Source: Longimicrobium sp. (GTDB lineage: Bacteria > Gemmatimonadota > Gemmatimonadetes > Longimicrobiales > Longimicrobiaceae). From it: DNA of 64,000 bases. The notes under the pieces were generated by a model. The model was not told the origin of the DNA. It saw only the letters and a program-made list of their open reading frames with translations, and made no database searches. Position 1 is the stretch's first letter, and every line of letters begins with the position of its first letter. Positions 14,728 to 23,941 of this stretch are shown here, piece after piece. The stretch is taken from the NCBI RefSeq assembly GCF_036388275.1, contig NZ_DASVSF010000086.1, forward strand, positions 1 through 64,000, in the 5' to 3' direction. The position numbers and the translations under genes were made by a program.

Positions 14728-16226
14728 CAGCGCGGTCCTCCCGCGGGGGCGGAAAGCGTGGCCGCGAAGCGGGGGGCGGGGAACGACACCCGCTCGGCGG
14801 ACACGTCCTCCCCCGCCAGGAAGCGCGCGACGATGGCCTGCACCGCCGGCGACGGCAGCGACTCGTGCCCGGCGTTGTCGATCACCAGGTGCACGCTCAC
14901 CGGGAATCCCCACCGCACCTCCTCTGCCTGGAACGGCGGCGTGTTGGTGTCCAGCGTGCCGCTGATGAAGAGGGTGGGCACCGTGGTGAACACCGGCGGC
15001 CCGCCCCGCCCCGTCCGCACGCCGGCCCCGCCGCAGGCACCGCTCTCCCACTGCAGGTTCACGTTGCGGAACAGGGCGCCCTGGGCGGCCTTGCCCGCGT
15101 CCATCATCCGCCCCTCCGGCCATCCGCCCGCGCAGTCGACCGCGGTGGCCATCGCCGAGCGGCTGAAGCCGTTGTACAGCGGCTCCAGCTCGCGGGCGAG
15201 CACCTGGTACTCGCCGCGGTCCAGGGCCAGCAGCAGCGCCGGAATGGTTGCGTAGGTGCGGCCGTCGGCCATCTTCATTCGCATCGCCCAGCGCAGACCG
15301 ATGCCACCCACGCGCAGGGTCACCGGCTGGTTGGACGGGCGCTGGGTGATCGCGACGTCCACCGGCTGGCGCTCCAGCCGGTCCAGCACGCGGCGGTACA
15401 GGCCGGCCAGGTCCGGGACGGCACCGGCGAGGGCGGAGTCGCGCGCCGCGAAGTACCCCAGCCTGGTGATGAGCATGTCCCAGACCGCGGGCTGCGATAC
15501 GCGGTCGTTCGGCCCTTCCACCGACGCGAGGACGGCCCGGTGCACGCGCTCGCCGTGCCGCTGAAGGTACACCTGGCCCAGCAGGGTTCCGTAGCTGTGG
15601 CCCAGCAGGCTGACGCGCTCGTAGCCGAGCGCCGCCCGGATGTCGTCGATGTCGTCGGCGCTCTCCTCGCTGGTGTACCCGGCCAGGTCCACCCCGGCTT
15701 CCTTCCACCGGCGCGCACAGGCCGCGGTACGCTCCACGAATACGGCGCTCCAGCGCGCTTCCGACGCGAACAGGTCCAGCGGCGCGTCGGCCGCGGGGCA
15801 GTCCAGCACCGGGCTCGACATTCCCAGGCCGCGCTGGTCCACCAGGATGACGTCGCTGCGCGCCCGGATCCGCTCGAAGAGGGCAAAGTAGACGGGGACC
15901 CGCGCCATGCGCGCCCCGGGAGTGCCGGGACCCCCCGCCATCCAAACGACGGGCGGGTCCGGCTGGGCCGCGCGGGTGAGAAGCCTGACGAACGCCACCT
16001 CCACCGTGCGGCCGCCGGGCGCGCCGCGCCGCTCCGGGACGGTGATCCGGCCCCGTTCGGCGGCGGTTTCGCGGCCGTCGAACGCCCGGTAGGCGAAGGG
16101 CTCCATCGTCAGCGGTGGACCGGTGCCGCCGGTCTGCCCCTCCGCGTCCCCCATGGCGGTTGCTGAACACGCGAGGATCAGCGCGGCGACGCTGGCGCGG
16201 GAACGTAAGAAGGAGATGCAGATCAT
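14727..16226 (-). CDS. Secreted alpha/beta hydrolase, S33 peptidase-like
   Basis: 499 residues from the ATG at 16226, which begins a signal peptide (MICISFLRSRASVAALILAC). The open frame extends to 16316 but the added residues lack an RBS. Motifs: AGGPG oxyanion (97-101), DQRGLGMSSP (130-139), nucleophile GHSYG (Ser211), acid in SGTLDTNTPP, His in NAGHESLPSP. Close in layout to TAP-like/prolyl aminopeptidase hydrolases. First gene of the operon that ends with the LytS/LytTR pair; all three junctions are 4-bp overlaps. It also resembles the hydrolase at 300-2156. Confidence 0.88.
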   Translation of the reverse strand: MICISFLRSRASVAALILACSATAMGDAEGQTGGTGPPLTMEPFAYRAFDGRETAAERGRITVPERRGAPGGRTVEVAFVRLLTRAAQPDPPVVWMAGGPGTPGARMARVPVYFALFERIRARSDVILVDQRGLGMSSPVLDCPAADAPLDLFASEARWSAVFVERTAACARRWKEAGVDLAGYTSEESADDIDDIRAALGYERVSLLGHSYGTLLGQVYLQRHGERVHRAVLASVEGPNDRVSQPAVWDMLITRLGYFAARDSALAGAVPDLAGLYRRVLDRLERQPVDVAITQRPSNQPVTLRVGGIGLRWAMRMKMADGRTYATIPALLLALDRGEYQVLARELEPLYNGFSRSAMATAVDCAGGWPEGRMMDAGKAAQGALFRNVNLQWESGACGGAGVRTGRGGPPVFTTVPTLFISGTLDTNTPPFQAEEVRWGFPVSVHLVIDNAGHESLPSPAVQAIVARFLAGEDVSAERVSFPAPRFAATLSAPAGGPR

Positions 16227-16476
16227 GAGGCAGCCTCGGCCCGGGAAGAGGGCCCCGGACCGCGTGGCGGCCCGGGGGGGTGCCTCAACCATACCGCGAG
16301 TGCCGGGGGCCACCAACGAACCTGGCCCGGGTGGGATCGCGATGGGCGCGAGCGGGACGAGTCCGGCGTGAACGGGGGAGGGCGCGGTGTCCCCCGTGGC
16401 TCAACTCCCGATCCGGTACTCCGCCGTCACCATGAAGGTGGAAGCGAACGATCGTCGGCGCGGACCCGGCGAATGC
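16227..16476. other. Intergenic stretch with a gene remnant
   Basis: About 250 bases without an intact gene between the hydrolase operon and the NTF2-like gene, both on the minus strand. It presumably carries the operon promoter, but no clear -35/-10 pair is visible. It contains the DUF5916 3' remnant described separately. Confidence 0.5.
16401..16451 (-). pseudogene. Remnant of a DUF5916 gene 3' end
   Basis: Read on the minus strand, these bases encode FASTFMVTAEYRIGS followed by a stop. The intact DUF5916 gene that ends at 17094 finishes IFMVKATYWIGS and stop, and the nucleotides around both stops are nearly identical. Nothing upstream extends the similarity. This is best explained as the tail of a second, deleted DUF5916 copy. 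Confidence 0.55.
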
Positions 16477-16992
16477 TCATCCGGGCTGCCCGTCTACCCG
16501 CCGCCGCTGCCCCCGCAGCTGGTCGACGCGCCACATTCGCCAGCCGTTCCGGGTGCGCACCCAGGTTTCGCGCTGTGTGACCCACGTTTCTACGTGGTGA
16601 ACGCGGTTGTCCTCGCGAAGCGCCATCCGGTCCGCGTGCTGGGTCACGATCGCCGCCGCGGTGTCGCCGCGAACGGCAAGGCTGTCGATGCGAAACGTCA
16701 GGCCGTTCCAGCGCTCCACACCGTTGATGAAGCCGCGGATGTACAGCTCCATCGCGGCGCGGTCGTGCGTTCGGCCGTCCGGGGTCATGCTGTGGAAGTC
16801 GTCGGCTCGCAGCGCCATGACGGCATCCGGATCGCGGGCCAGAAACGCCTGCCTGTTCACCTCGTAGAGCTGCACGAGCTCCGCGCGGACTCGTCCGTTC
16901 CCACCGCTCCCCGCTTCGGCCGCGGCATGCCCCTGCGCGCCGGCGCAGCCGAGAAGCACCAGCATTCCCCAGATTCCCGCGTGAGTACGCAT
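16477..16992 (-). CDS. NTF2-like/SnoaL (DUF4440-type) lipoprotein
   Basis: 171 residues with a lipoprotein signal MRTHAGIWGMLVLLGC. The mature part is one NTF2-like cone fold: LYEVNRQAFLARDPDAVMAL, HSMTPDGRTHDRAAMELYI, then beta strands ending in ETWVRTRNGWRMWRVDQLR. Such proteins bind small ligands or act as accessory domains; no catalytic residue can be assigned. It is the last gene of the run that begins with blaI-3, 101 bp after the DUF5916 gene. Cargo unknown. Confidence 0.82.
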   Translation of the reverse strand: MRTHAGIWGMLVLLGCAGAQGHAAAEAGSGGNGRVRAELVQLYEVNRQAFLARDPDAVMALRADDFHSMTPDGRTHDRAAMELYIRGFINGVERWNGLTFRIDSLAVRGDTAAAIVTQHADRMALREDNRVHHVETWVTQRETWVRTRNGWRMWRVDQLRGQRRRVDGQPG

Positions 16993-17093
16993 CGGTCGCC
17001 GATCACAGAGAGTTTGAGAGTGCGCGGGCGGAGAGCCGCCCACGCCGAAGCCGTACCCCGCGGGTACCCAGCGGCGGCGGCGCCCTCGTGTCC

Positions 17094-19823
17094 TCAGCTC
17101 CCGATCCAGTACGTCGCCTTCACCATGAAGATGTTGCGCGCGGGGTCGCGGAAGATGGAGCCGTCGTTGCGCGCATCCATGAAGTCGCCGGTGAAGTCCA
17201 GCCCGCTGCGATCCTGCTGCCAGACGAAGAAGAGCACCGAGCCGGGACGATATTCCCAGCGCAGCACCGCGTTCCCCCGTACGCTGCGCAGCGCGAAGTC
17301 GCGCTCGCCGAAGCCGCGCGCCACGGCAAAGGGGGCCGCCGGGCCGGCGGCGCCATCCGGGTCGACGGTGACCACGCCGGTGGTGTCGTTGCGCACCGCC
17401 GTCCCGCCGTCGCGTCCGTAGACGCGGAAGCGGTACTCGCCGGGGGTCTCGAACTCCTTGTACTCGCGGAAGTCGCCGCGCACGAAGAAGGGCTGCGCGA
17501 ACAGCTCCAGGCTCAGCCGCGGGGTGAAGGTCCAGTCCACGCGCGTGCCCACCGCCACGGTAGTCTGCTCCAGGTCGGCGAACACGTAGCGGCGGCCGAA
17601 GGTCTCCTGCGCCAGCGTGTCGGCCAGGGAGCGGATGAACTGGTCCGTGTCCTTTTCGTTGATCCACTGCGGCTCCAGCCTCACCCGGACCGCCGAGCTG
17701 GGGCGGGCATCCAGCGTCAGCCCCACCACGTGGTCGAACTCGCCCGAGGTGTCGGTGCGGTAGCTCAGGTTCAGCCCCCCGATCACCCGCTTGCGGCTGT
17801 CGGACCGCACGTTCAGCCCCGTGCTCCACTGCGCCGGCACGCTGGCCAGCGGCCCGCCGCGCGTCAGGCGGTCGTTGTCCAGCTCCGGACTGCCGCCCAC
17901 GCGCGCGCCCAGCGACCAGAAGTTGGCGAGCTGCACGTTGCCGCCCAGGTTGTACCCCTCGAAGATGCGGTCGCCGCCGAAGTTCACGGCGTGGTTGCTG
18001 AACGCGAACACGTTGTAGTTGCGAAAGCGGCGCCCCGCGCGCGTCTCGCGGTACATCAAAAAGGTGGAAAGCGCGCGATAGTCGGCGCGGGTCTGGAAGC
18101 CGGCGTCGTTCACCTCGAAGCCGGGGCTCACCGTCTGAAAGGTGAGCGAGCCCAGCCAGTGCTTGCCGCTGGTCCTGGCCAGCGCCAGCGCGCCCGCGTA
18201 CCCGCCCAGCCGGGTGGCCGTGCTGTCCAGGCGCAGGTGGTCTGCGTCGGGACGGGCGAAGTAGCGGGTGGATGCGTTCTGCGCGGCCGTGATCACGCCG
18301 CGCTCCCCCGCCACCGTGCTCGCCGATGCGAACCCGTTCAGGCTCCAGGTGCGGTTTCCCCACGAGTGGTCGAAGTCCACGCCGCCCATGTACGCCGACG
18401 AGCGCAGCATTCCACCCAGCGCCGGCTCGCCCAGGTCGCGGTGGATGGCCGTGAACATGGCGCCCGCCACGCTCTGCCCGCCCCGCAGGTCGCGCCGCAC
18501 GCGCCCGGCCAAGTAGTTGGAAAGCGGCTCCACTGGCGCCGAGCCCTCGCGCAGTACCGTGTCGCCGTCCACCACGCGCCGGCCCAGGAAGGCGCCGTTC
18601 TCGCGGGTGGTGACGGCGTCCAGGAGCCCGATGGACCATCCGCCGCGGGTGCGGCCGCTGAGCTTGGCCGCCGCGGCGATCGTCGTCTGCTCGGGCGCGT
18701 CGGAAAAGAGCACCTCGTCCGCGCCCAGCTGCCCCGCCAGGGTGCGCTGCGGCCGCCGCCCGATGCGGCGCGAGTAGAAGGGCTGCGTGAACTGGTAGTT
18801 GTTGAAGGAGTTGGTGGGGTGCCCAAAGCGGAAGATGTCGGTCCCCTCGGTGAAGAACGGGCGCCGTTCCGGGAACTGCACCTCGAACGCGCTCAGGTTC
18901 ACCACCGCCGGGTCCACCTCCACCTGCCCGAAGTCGGGATTCACCGTGGCCGTGAGCGTGAGCCCCGAGGGAAGGCCGTACTTGACGTCCACGCCGGCCG
19001 ACGCGGTCAGGTCGTTGGGCCGGTAGAACGGGTTCGCCGCGTCGCCGCCGGGCGCGCGGTCCATGCGCGCGCTGGTGTACGGCTGGATCTCCAGGCGGCG
19101 CGGGGTGCGCAGCCCGTCCAGCCCCGCCAGGTCGCCGAAGCGCGACACGAAGCCGCCCTCGCTCTGCGTCCACGGCGACCAGGAGGTGCGCTCCTCACGC
19201 CGGGCCACGTCGCGCTGCACCTGCACCCCCCACACGCGCCCCGCCGCCGGCTCGCGCCGCCCGTAGCGCAGCTGCGACAGCGGAATGCGGTACTCCGCCG
19301 TCCACCCCGCCGAGTCCACCTGGGCCGCCACCTCCCACACGGCGTCCCAGCTCAGGTCCTCGTTGGTGTCGTCGAAGTGGAAGACGTCCTTCTTCACCCC
19401 GCGGGGGTTCACCGAAAAGCGGAAGCCCGTGCGGCGGTCGTGGTAGGTGTCGAGGATCACGTGCACCCAGTCCGAGTAGATCCCCGATGCGTCGCGCCGG
19501 GCGAGCTGGGCCGCGATGGAGTCCGGGCGCGCGTCGTACATCCGCACGCCCACGTACACCGCCTGGTCGTCGAAGAGGATGCGGGCCTCGGTGCGCTCCC
19601 GCGCCGGGGCCCGCGGGGTGGGGTAGCTTTCCGTGAACGCGTCCGCGACGCCCGCCGCGGCCCATGCCGCCTCGTCCAGCCGGCCGTCCACGCGGACCGC
19701 GCCGCTCACCCGCGCGGCACGAACGGCGCGCGTGGCCGCGCGGGTGGAGTCGGCGGGAACCTGGGCCACGGCGGCCGGGGCGCAGACGAGGAGAAGAAGG
19801 AACGTGAGATGGATCCGGCGCAT
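17094..19823 (-). CDS. DUF5916 outer-membrane protein with N-terminal CBM9-like domain (copy 2)
   Basis: 909 residues. Start ATG at 19823 with GAGG 6-7 bases upstream; signal peptide MRRIHLTFLLLLVCAPAAVAQ. CBM9-like domain (VDGRLDEAAWAAAG, ILFDDQAVYVGVRM, WTAEYRIPLSQLRY) then the DUF5916 region with FGQVEVDPAVVNLSAFEVQF and ERRPFFTEGTDIF, and a strand-rich C-terminus ending FMVKATYWIGS. Clearly homologous to the protein at 8780-11422. It follows blaI-3, M56-3 and a HEAT-like exported protein on the same strand with short gaps, so it is probably in that regulon. The transport or binding function is unknown. Confidence 0.9.
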   Translation of the reverse strand: MRRIHLTFLLLLVCAPAAVAQVPADSTRAATRAVRAARVSGAVRVDGRLDEAAWAAAGVADAFTESYPTPRAPARERTEARILFDDQAVYVGVRMYDARPDSIAAQLARRDASGIYSDWVHVILDTYHDRRTGFRFSVNPRGVKKDVFHFDDTNEDLSWDAVWEVAAQVDSAGWTAEYRIPLSQLRYGRREPAAGRVWGVQVQRDVARREERTSWSPWTQSEGGFVSRFGDLAGLDGLRTPRRLEIQPYTSARMDRAPGGDAANPFYRPNDLTASAGVDVKYGLPSGLTLTATVNPDFGQVEVDPAVVNLSAFEVQFPERRPFFTEGTDIFRFGHPTNSFNNYQFTQPFYSRRIGRRPQRTLAGQLGADEVLFSDAPEQTTIAAAAKLSGRTRGGWSIGLLDAVTTRENGAFLGRRVVDGDTVLREGSAPVEPLSNYLAGRVRRDLRGGQSVAGAMFTAIHRDLGEPALGGMLRSSAYMGGVDFDHSWGNRTWSLNGFASASTVAGERGVITAAQNASTRYFARPDADHLRLDSTATRLGGYAGALALARTSGKHWLGSLTFQTVSPGFEVNDAGFQTRADYRALSTFLMYRETRAGRRFRNYNVFAFSNHAVNFGGDRIFEGYNLGGNVQLANFWSLGARVGGSPELDNDRLTRGGPLASVPAQWSTGLNVRSDSRKRVIGGLNLSYRTDTSGEFDHVVGLTLDARPSSAVRVRLEPQWINEKDTDQFIRSLADTLAQETFGRRYVFADLEQTTVAVGTRVDWTFTPRLSLELFAQPFFVRGDFREYKEFETPGEYRFRVYGRDGGTAVRNDTTGVVTVDPDGAAGPAAPFAVARGFGERDFALRSVRGNAVLRWEYRPGSVLFFVWQQDRSGLDFTGDFMDARNDGSIFRDPARNIFMVKATYWIGS

Positions 19824-19858
19824 GGCTGCCTCGGGAGGTCGTGGGGGGGCCGCGGCGC

Positions 19859-20617
19859 TCATCGCGCGCGGGACAGGATGGATTCGAAGAGGTCCAGCGC
19901 CCGCGGAGTGCCTTCCTTGCCCAGCAGCTGGAGCGCGGCGCGGCGGCGTGCCGGGTTCCCGTCGCGGGTGGCGACGGCGAGCCACTCCTCCTCGCCGCCG
20001 TTCCTCCGGGAAAGCTCCGTGTCGGCCCGGTGCCCCCGCTCCCCGCCTTGGATGGTGGCCGCCGCGCGCCGCCCCAGTTCCTTGGCCGCCAGGCTCCGCG
20101 CCTCCTGCGCCCGTGCCGACCGCGCCACGCGCAGCAGCCCCCGCCACACCGGCTCGCCGTCGAGCAGGAAAACGGGCACCAGCGCTCCCCGCGCGACCTG
20201 GCCGTCGCTCCGCAGGGCCAGGTCGAGAAGGAAGGACCCCGCCTCGGTGGGGGAAACCGCGATCGCCGCCGCCCCGGGAGCAGGTCCCGCCGTGGCGCGC
20301 ACCGAGGCCACGCGCCCGCCCGCCATTCCCAGCGCCACGCGCACCGGGCCGGGGCTGCACGCCGCCTCCGCGTCGTTGGGGAGCTGCGACAGGCTGGGGA
20401 CGAAGAGCGCCAAGCCGCCGCCCGCCAGGCGCCGGCCGATGACCGCGCGGCCGTCGCCGCACGCCCCCGGCGCCCCGGTGAAATGGATCAGCACGGTGCC
20501 GTCGCGGTTCGCCGCCACCTGCCGCGCGAGCGTCTGTGCCTCCGCCCCGGTCGCGGTGGCGGCCGCCAGTCCCCAAAGGAGCGCCGTGGCCGTGCGGAGA
20601 TGCGAAATTTTTAGCAT
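19859..20617 (-). CDS. Exported protein with HEAT-like C-terminus, unknown function
   Basis: 252 residues; signal peptide MLKISHLRTATALLWGLAAAT ending near GAEAQ. The N-terminal half is beta-rich (GTVLIHFTGAPGACGDGRAVI, ALFVPSLSQLPND), with no family recognised. The C-terminal 110 residues are helical, with a HEAT-like rhythm (VARSARAQEARSLAAKELGR, WLAVATRDGNPARRRAALQLLG, RALDLFESILS). It sits between the M56-HEAT gene (36 bp) and the DUF5916 gene (35 bp), so it probably works with both, for example as a periplasmic partner of the M56 HEAT domain. Inferred from context only. Confidence 0.78.
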   Translation of the reverse strand: MLKISHLRTATALLWGLAAATATGAEAQTLARQVAANRDGTVLIHFTGAPGACGDGRAVIGRRLAGGGLALFVPSLSQLPNDAEAACSPGPVRVALGMAGGRVASVRATAGPAPGAAAIAVSPTEAGSFLLDLALRSDGQVARGALVPVFLLDGEPVWRGLLRVARSARAQEARSLAAKELGRRAAATIQGGERGHRADTELSRRNGGEEEWLAVATRDGNPARRRAALQLLGKEGTPRALDLFESILSRAR

Positions 20618-20653
20618 GCGAGTACGCTTTCGAGTGGAAGCCGGGCGCGGGGG

Positions 20654-23536
20654 CTACCCGCGCGCGCGTGAGCTTCGGAGGTGAGCGATGGCCGGTTGCG
20701 CGGCGCCGCGCACGGCCACGTGCGGATCGCGCAGCAGCGGCTCCACCATCGCGATGGCGCGGGCGTCGCCGATGGCGCCCAGCGCTTCCACGGCGCCGGC
20801 CCGCACCTGCCAGGCGGGGTCGCGCAGCACCGAGCCGAGCGCCGTCACCGCCCGCGCGTCCGGCACCTGCGCGAGGGCCGATGCGGCGTTCGCGCGCACC
20901 CGCCAGTGCGGGTCTGCCAGGGCGCCGGCGAGCGCATTCACCCCCCTGCGCTCCCCCGCCGCCCCGAGCGCCCAGGCGGCGTAGGCGCGCACCCGCCAGT
21001 CCGCGTCGCCCAATGCGGCGACCAGGGGGCGGATGAGCTCGCCCCCGCGCACCTGCGCGAGCGCCCAGGTGGCACGCTCCCGTACCAGGTCCATCGCGCT
21101 CGTCGGGGTGTGGTCGAGCGCCGGGCGCAGCCGGCGGATGGCCGCCGCATCCGCGCCCGAGGCGCTCCCCGCGTTGCGCAGCGCCAGCTCGCGCGCCCCG
21201 GGCGCCAGCGGAAGCCGCTCCCCCGTGGGCTGCCCCGCCGAAATTTCGCGGGGCGGGTCGGTCGTCTCGGCGTGCGCGCGGGCCCGTACGCTCGCGACCG
21301 GGTGCGAGCGTGCGATTTCGCGCAGCGCGGCGCGGACCTCCTGGCGCGTCCGGGCGGGTACGTCGCCGCGCCCCAGGATGCCGGCCATCGCCTCGACGGC
21401 CTCGCCCTGCACGCCGTCGTCGGGGTCGCTGGCCACCATGCGCCGGAGCCCGGCGACGGCCTGAGTCGTGGCCAGCACCCCCAGCCCTTCGGCGGCCTCG
21501 CGGCGCGCCTCCTCGCCGGGGTGCACGCGGGCGATCTTCAGCAGCCCCGCGAGCCCCGCCCCGCCCCGCAGGCCGGCGAGCGACTCGGCGGCCTCGCGCT
21601 GCACCTCGGGGTCCGTCTCCTGGAAGGCGAGCCGCTCCAGCGCCTCGGCCGCGGCCGCGGGGGGCGCGTTGCGGGCGATCGCCTCGACCGCGGCGCGCCG
21701 CTCTTCGCCCGTCCCGGTGAGGAACGCGAACCCGTTCCCGCCCGCGCGGGTGCCCGCCGGGTCCTTCCGCTCCGCGACGACGGTGCAGGTGCCCGCCGTG
21801 CAGTCCAGGCCGATCTCCGGGTTCGGGTCCGGATCGGGGTCCGGGAACACCTGGACGTGCTGCCCGTTCGCCGGGGCGGGATGCTCCCCATCGCCGTCAC
21901 CCGTATCCACCCGCCCGCGCACCACCGCCCCGCCGCCGCTCACCACGTTCACCCCGCCCGTTACGCGGTCCAGGAGCGCGCCCGCGCCCGCGGTGCGGAT
22001 CTCCCCCTCCAGGCGCGACCTGGCGATCATCACGCCGCCGCCCTCGCTGGCGAAGTCCACCGTCCCGCGCAGCCGGTCCAGGTGCAGCCCGTCGCCGCCG
22101 GAGGTCCCGGTGAAGCGGCCCTCCACCTCGCGGATGGACACGCCGCCGCCGCGCGAGCGCACGGCCACGTCGAAGTGGCGCGGCACCCAGATCCGCAGCT
22201 TGTCTTGGCGACCGGCCGCGCCCGGGCGGCGCCCCGTCACCCGCACGCCTCCCGCGGCCGCGACCGCATCCACCCGCCCCTCGCGCGCCCGCGCGCCGGT
22301 GAACTCGGCGTGCACGAACACCGCGTCGCGCTCCCACCCCGTCACCTCCACCGCGGCCTCGTTGTCCATCACCAGCTCCAGCCGCCCGCCCGGCCGCGCC
22401 GCAACGGTGTGCTCCACCACGTGCTCCTGTGCCTGCCGCACCTCCGCCGGCGCCGCCGGGGGACGTGCTTTCGCCACCGCCGGGTGCACCGCGGCCACCA
22501 GGCCGGAAACGGTCAGCGCGACGGCGGCAGCTGCGGCGCTCGCCGCACGGGACGGAGCGCGGCGGCTGCGCACCGCGTCCAGCACCGCCAGCATGCGCCC
22601 TTCCAGCTGCGACGGGCGCGCCATGCTCACGGCCACGGGCGACGCGCCCCCGTCCGGCCGAAAGGCGCGCGCCACCTCCAGCAGGTGCGCCGCGTAGCTC
22701 CGCGCGCGGGTGCCGGCCGCGAGCACGCGATCGTCGCACGCCAGCTCGCGCTCGGCGCGCATGCGCCGGGCGGCGTACCACACGCCCGGGTGCACCCAGT
22801 ACAGGGCGCACGCAAGGGCGGCCAGCGTCTGCAGCAGGCAGTCGCGCCGTGCCACGTGGGCGAGCTCGTGCAGCAGCACCACGCGGCGCCGCTCCGCCGA
22901 CCAGCCATCCGCCGCCGCGGGAAGGAGCACCACGGGGCGCCGCGTCCCCCACGTCATGGGCATGGTGGCGCGGTCGCTCCGCAGCAGGCGAACGGGGCGC
23001 TCCACCTCGGCCACCCACACCAGGTCGCGCAGCAGCTCCCGCCACTCGGGCGAATCAAGGGGGGTGGCGCTCCGCGCCAGGCGCGCCACGCTCCACCGCC
23101 CCGCCACCACCCGCCCGGCCAGCGCCAGCGCAACCAGCGCGTAGAGCCCGGCCAGCAGCCACTCCACGCCGATGGGCGCGGGGGCGGCGGGCACGGGGGC
23201 GGGCGCGGCAGCCGCGGGCCGTCCACTCGCCGCCTCGTCGTCCATCTCGGCCGGTCCGGCCGAGAGCGGACCGGCGGGAGCGGAGAAGGACGCGGGAACC
23301 GGCTCCGCCTCCCTCAGCACCGCCACCCGCCAGCCGGGGAGGAGCACCGACAGCACGGGAAGGGACAGCACCGCCCCGATGGCGAGGGCCCACACCATGT
23401 GGCGCGCGGCGGCCGAGGCGCCGCGGTGAAGCAGGCAGGCGGCCGCCAGGCCGGCGACGGCCACCACCAGCGTGGCCTTGGCGAGCAGGCCGAGCACCGC
23501 GAGCGCTTCGGCGGCGGAAATGGGGGGCGGAGTCAT
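20654..23536 (-). CDS. M56 metallopeptidase fused to DUF4097-like and HEAT-repeat domains
   Basis: 960 residues. Membrane helices at about 12-34, 46-66 and 125-147; M56 motif HELAH (His223, Glu224, His227) and third ligand Glu264 in ELACDD; another membrane segment at about 331-351. The exported part has a beta-repeat region at 370-545 (GRLELVMDNEAAVEVTGW, WVPRHFDVAVRSRGGGVS, GTVDFASEGGGV) resembling DUF4097 adhesin-like stacks. HEAT repeats follow at about 610-755 and 815-955, with units such as DADWRVRAYAAWALGAAG and DPHWRVRANAASALAQV. The usual BlaR1 sensor is absent. ATGA overlap with blaI-3. Predicted envelope sensor-protease with a protein-binding surface. Confidence 0.9.
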   Translation of the reverse strand: MTPPPISAAEALAVLGLLAKATLVVAVAGLAAACLLHRGASAAARHMVWALAIGAVLSLPVLSVLLPGWRVAVLREAEPVPASFSAPAGPLSAGPAEMDDEAASGRPAAAAPAPVPAAPAPIGVEWLLAGLYALVALALAGRVVAGRWSVARLARSATPLDSPEWRELLRDLVWVAEVERPVRLLRSDRATMPMTWGTRRPVVLLPAAADGWSAERRRVVLLHELAHVARRDCLLQTLAALACALYWVHPGVWYAARRMRAERELACDDRVLAAGTRARSYAAHLLEVARAFRPDGGASPVAVSMARPSQLEGRMLAVLDAVRSRRAPSRAASAAAAAVALTVSGLVAAVHPAVAKARPPAAPAEVRQAQEHVVEHTVAARPGGRLELVMDNEAAVEVTGWERDAVFVHAEFTGARAREGRVDAVAAAGGVRVTGRRPGAAGRQDKLRIWVPRHFDVAVRSRGGGVSIREVEGRFTGTSGGDGLHLDRLRGTVDFASEGGGVMIARSRLEGEIRTAGAGALLDRVTGGVNVVSGGGAVVRGRVDTGDGDGEHPAPANGQHVQVFPDPDPDPNPEIGLDCTAGTCTVVAERKDPAGTRAGGNGFAFLTGTGEERRAAVEAIARNAPPAAAAEALERLAFQETDPEVQREAAESLAGLRGGAGLAGLLKIARVHPGEEARREAAEGLGVLATTQAVAGLRRMVASDPDDGVQGEAVEAMAGILGRGDVPARTRQEVRAALREIARSHPVASVRARAHAETTDPPREISAGQPTGERLPLAPGARELALRNAGSASGADAAAIRRLRPALDHTPTSAMDLVRERATWALAQVRGGELIRPLVAALGDADWRVRAYAAWALGAAGERRGVNALAGALADPHWRVRANAASALAQVPDARAVTALGSVLRDPAWQVRAGAVEALGAIGDARAIAMVEPLLRDPHVAVRGAAQPAIAHLRSSRARG

Positions 23537-23928
23537 TTGTCGTCTCCAGCGTCGCGGGCTTCGTCCAGCAGGCGGGAAAGCCGGTGGTACTCGTCGTCGG
23601 AAAGCGGCTGGTGGGGCAGGTCCAGCAGCGCCGCCACTGCCGACGCGCGCGAATTGCCGAAAAAGGTCTGCACCAGGTGCTGGAGGGCGGTCTGGCTCAC
23701 TTCCTCCGGCTCCGCGGTCGGCAGGTACACGTAGCGGGGCCCATCCTGCTCGTGCGTCAGGTAGCCTTTCTCCTCGAGCAGCCGGAGCATTCCCCGGATG
23801 GCCGAGTTGCTGGGCGGGTCCGGCAGCTCGGCCAGGACCTCCTGCGCCGTGGCCCGGCCCAGCCGGAACACCACGTCCATGATCTGGCGCTCGCGGCGCC
23901 CCAGGTCGAACTGCGAGGGAGCGGACAT
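23533..23928 (-). CDS. BlaI/MecI/CopY family repressor (pair 3)
   Basis: 131 residues from the ATG at 23928, preceded by AAGGA. An in-frame ATG two codons earlier (23934) overlaps that RBS and is less likely. Winged-helix layout: LGRRERQIMDVVFRLGRATAQEVLAEL, NSAIRGMLRLLEEKGYLTH, wing PRYVYLP. The C-terminal dimerisation part is TALQHLVQTFFGNS and LSDDEYHRLSRLLDEAR. Most similar by eye to BlaI-2. It heads a run of five genes (23928 to 16477). A long palindrome just upstream is its likely operator. Confidence 0.93.
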   Translation of the reverse strand: MSAPSQFDLGRRERQIMDVVFRLGRATAQEVLAELPDPPSNSAIRGMLRLLEEKGYLTHEQDGPRYVYLPTAEPEEVSQTALQHLVQTFFGNSRASAVAALLDLPHQPLSDDEYHRLSRLLDEARDAGDDK

Positions 23929-23941
23929 CCACATCCTTGCA

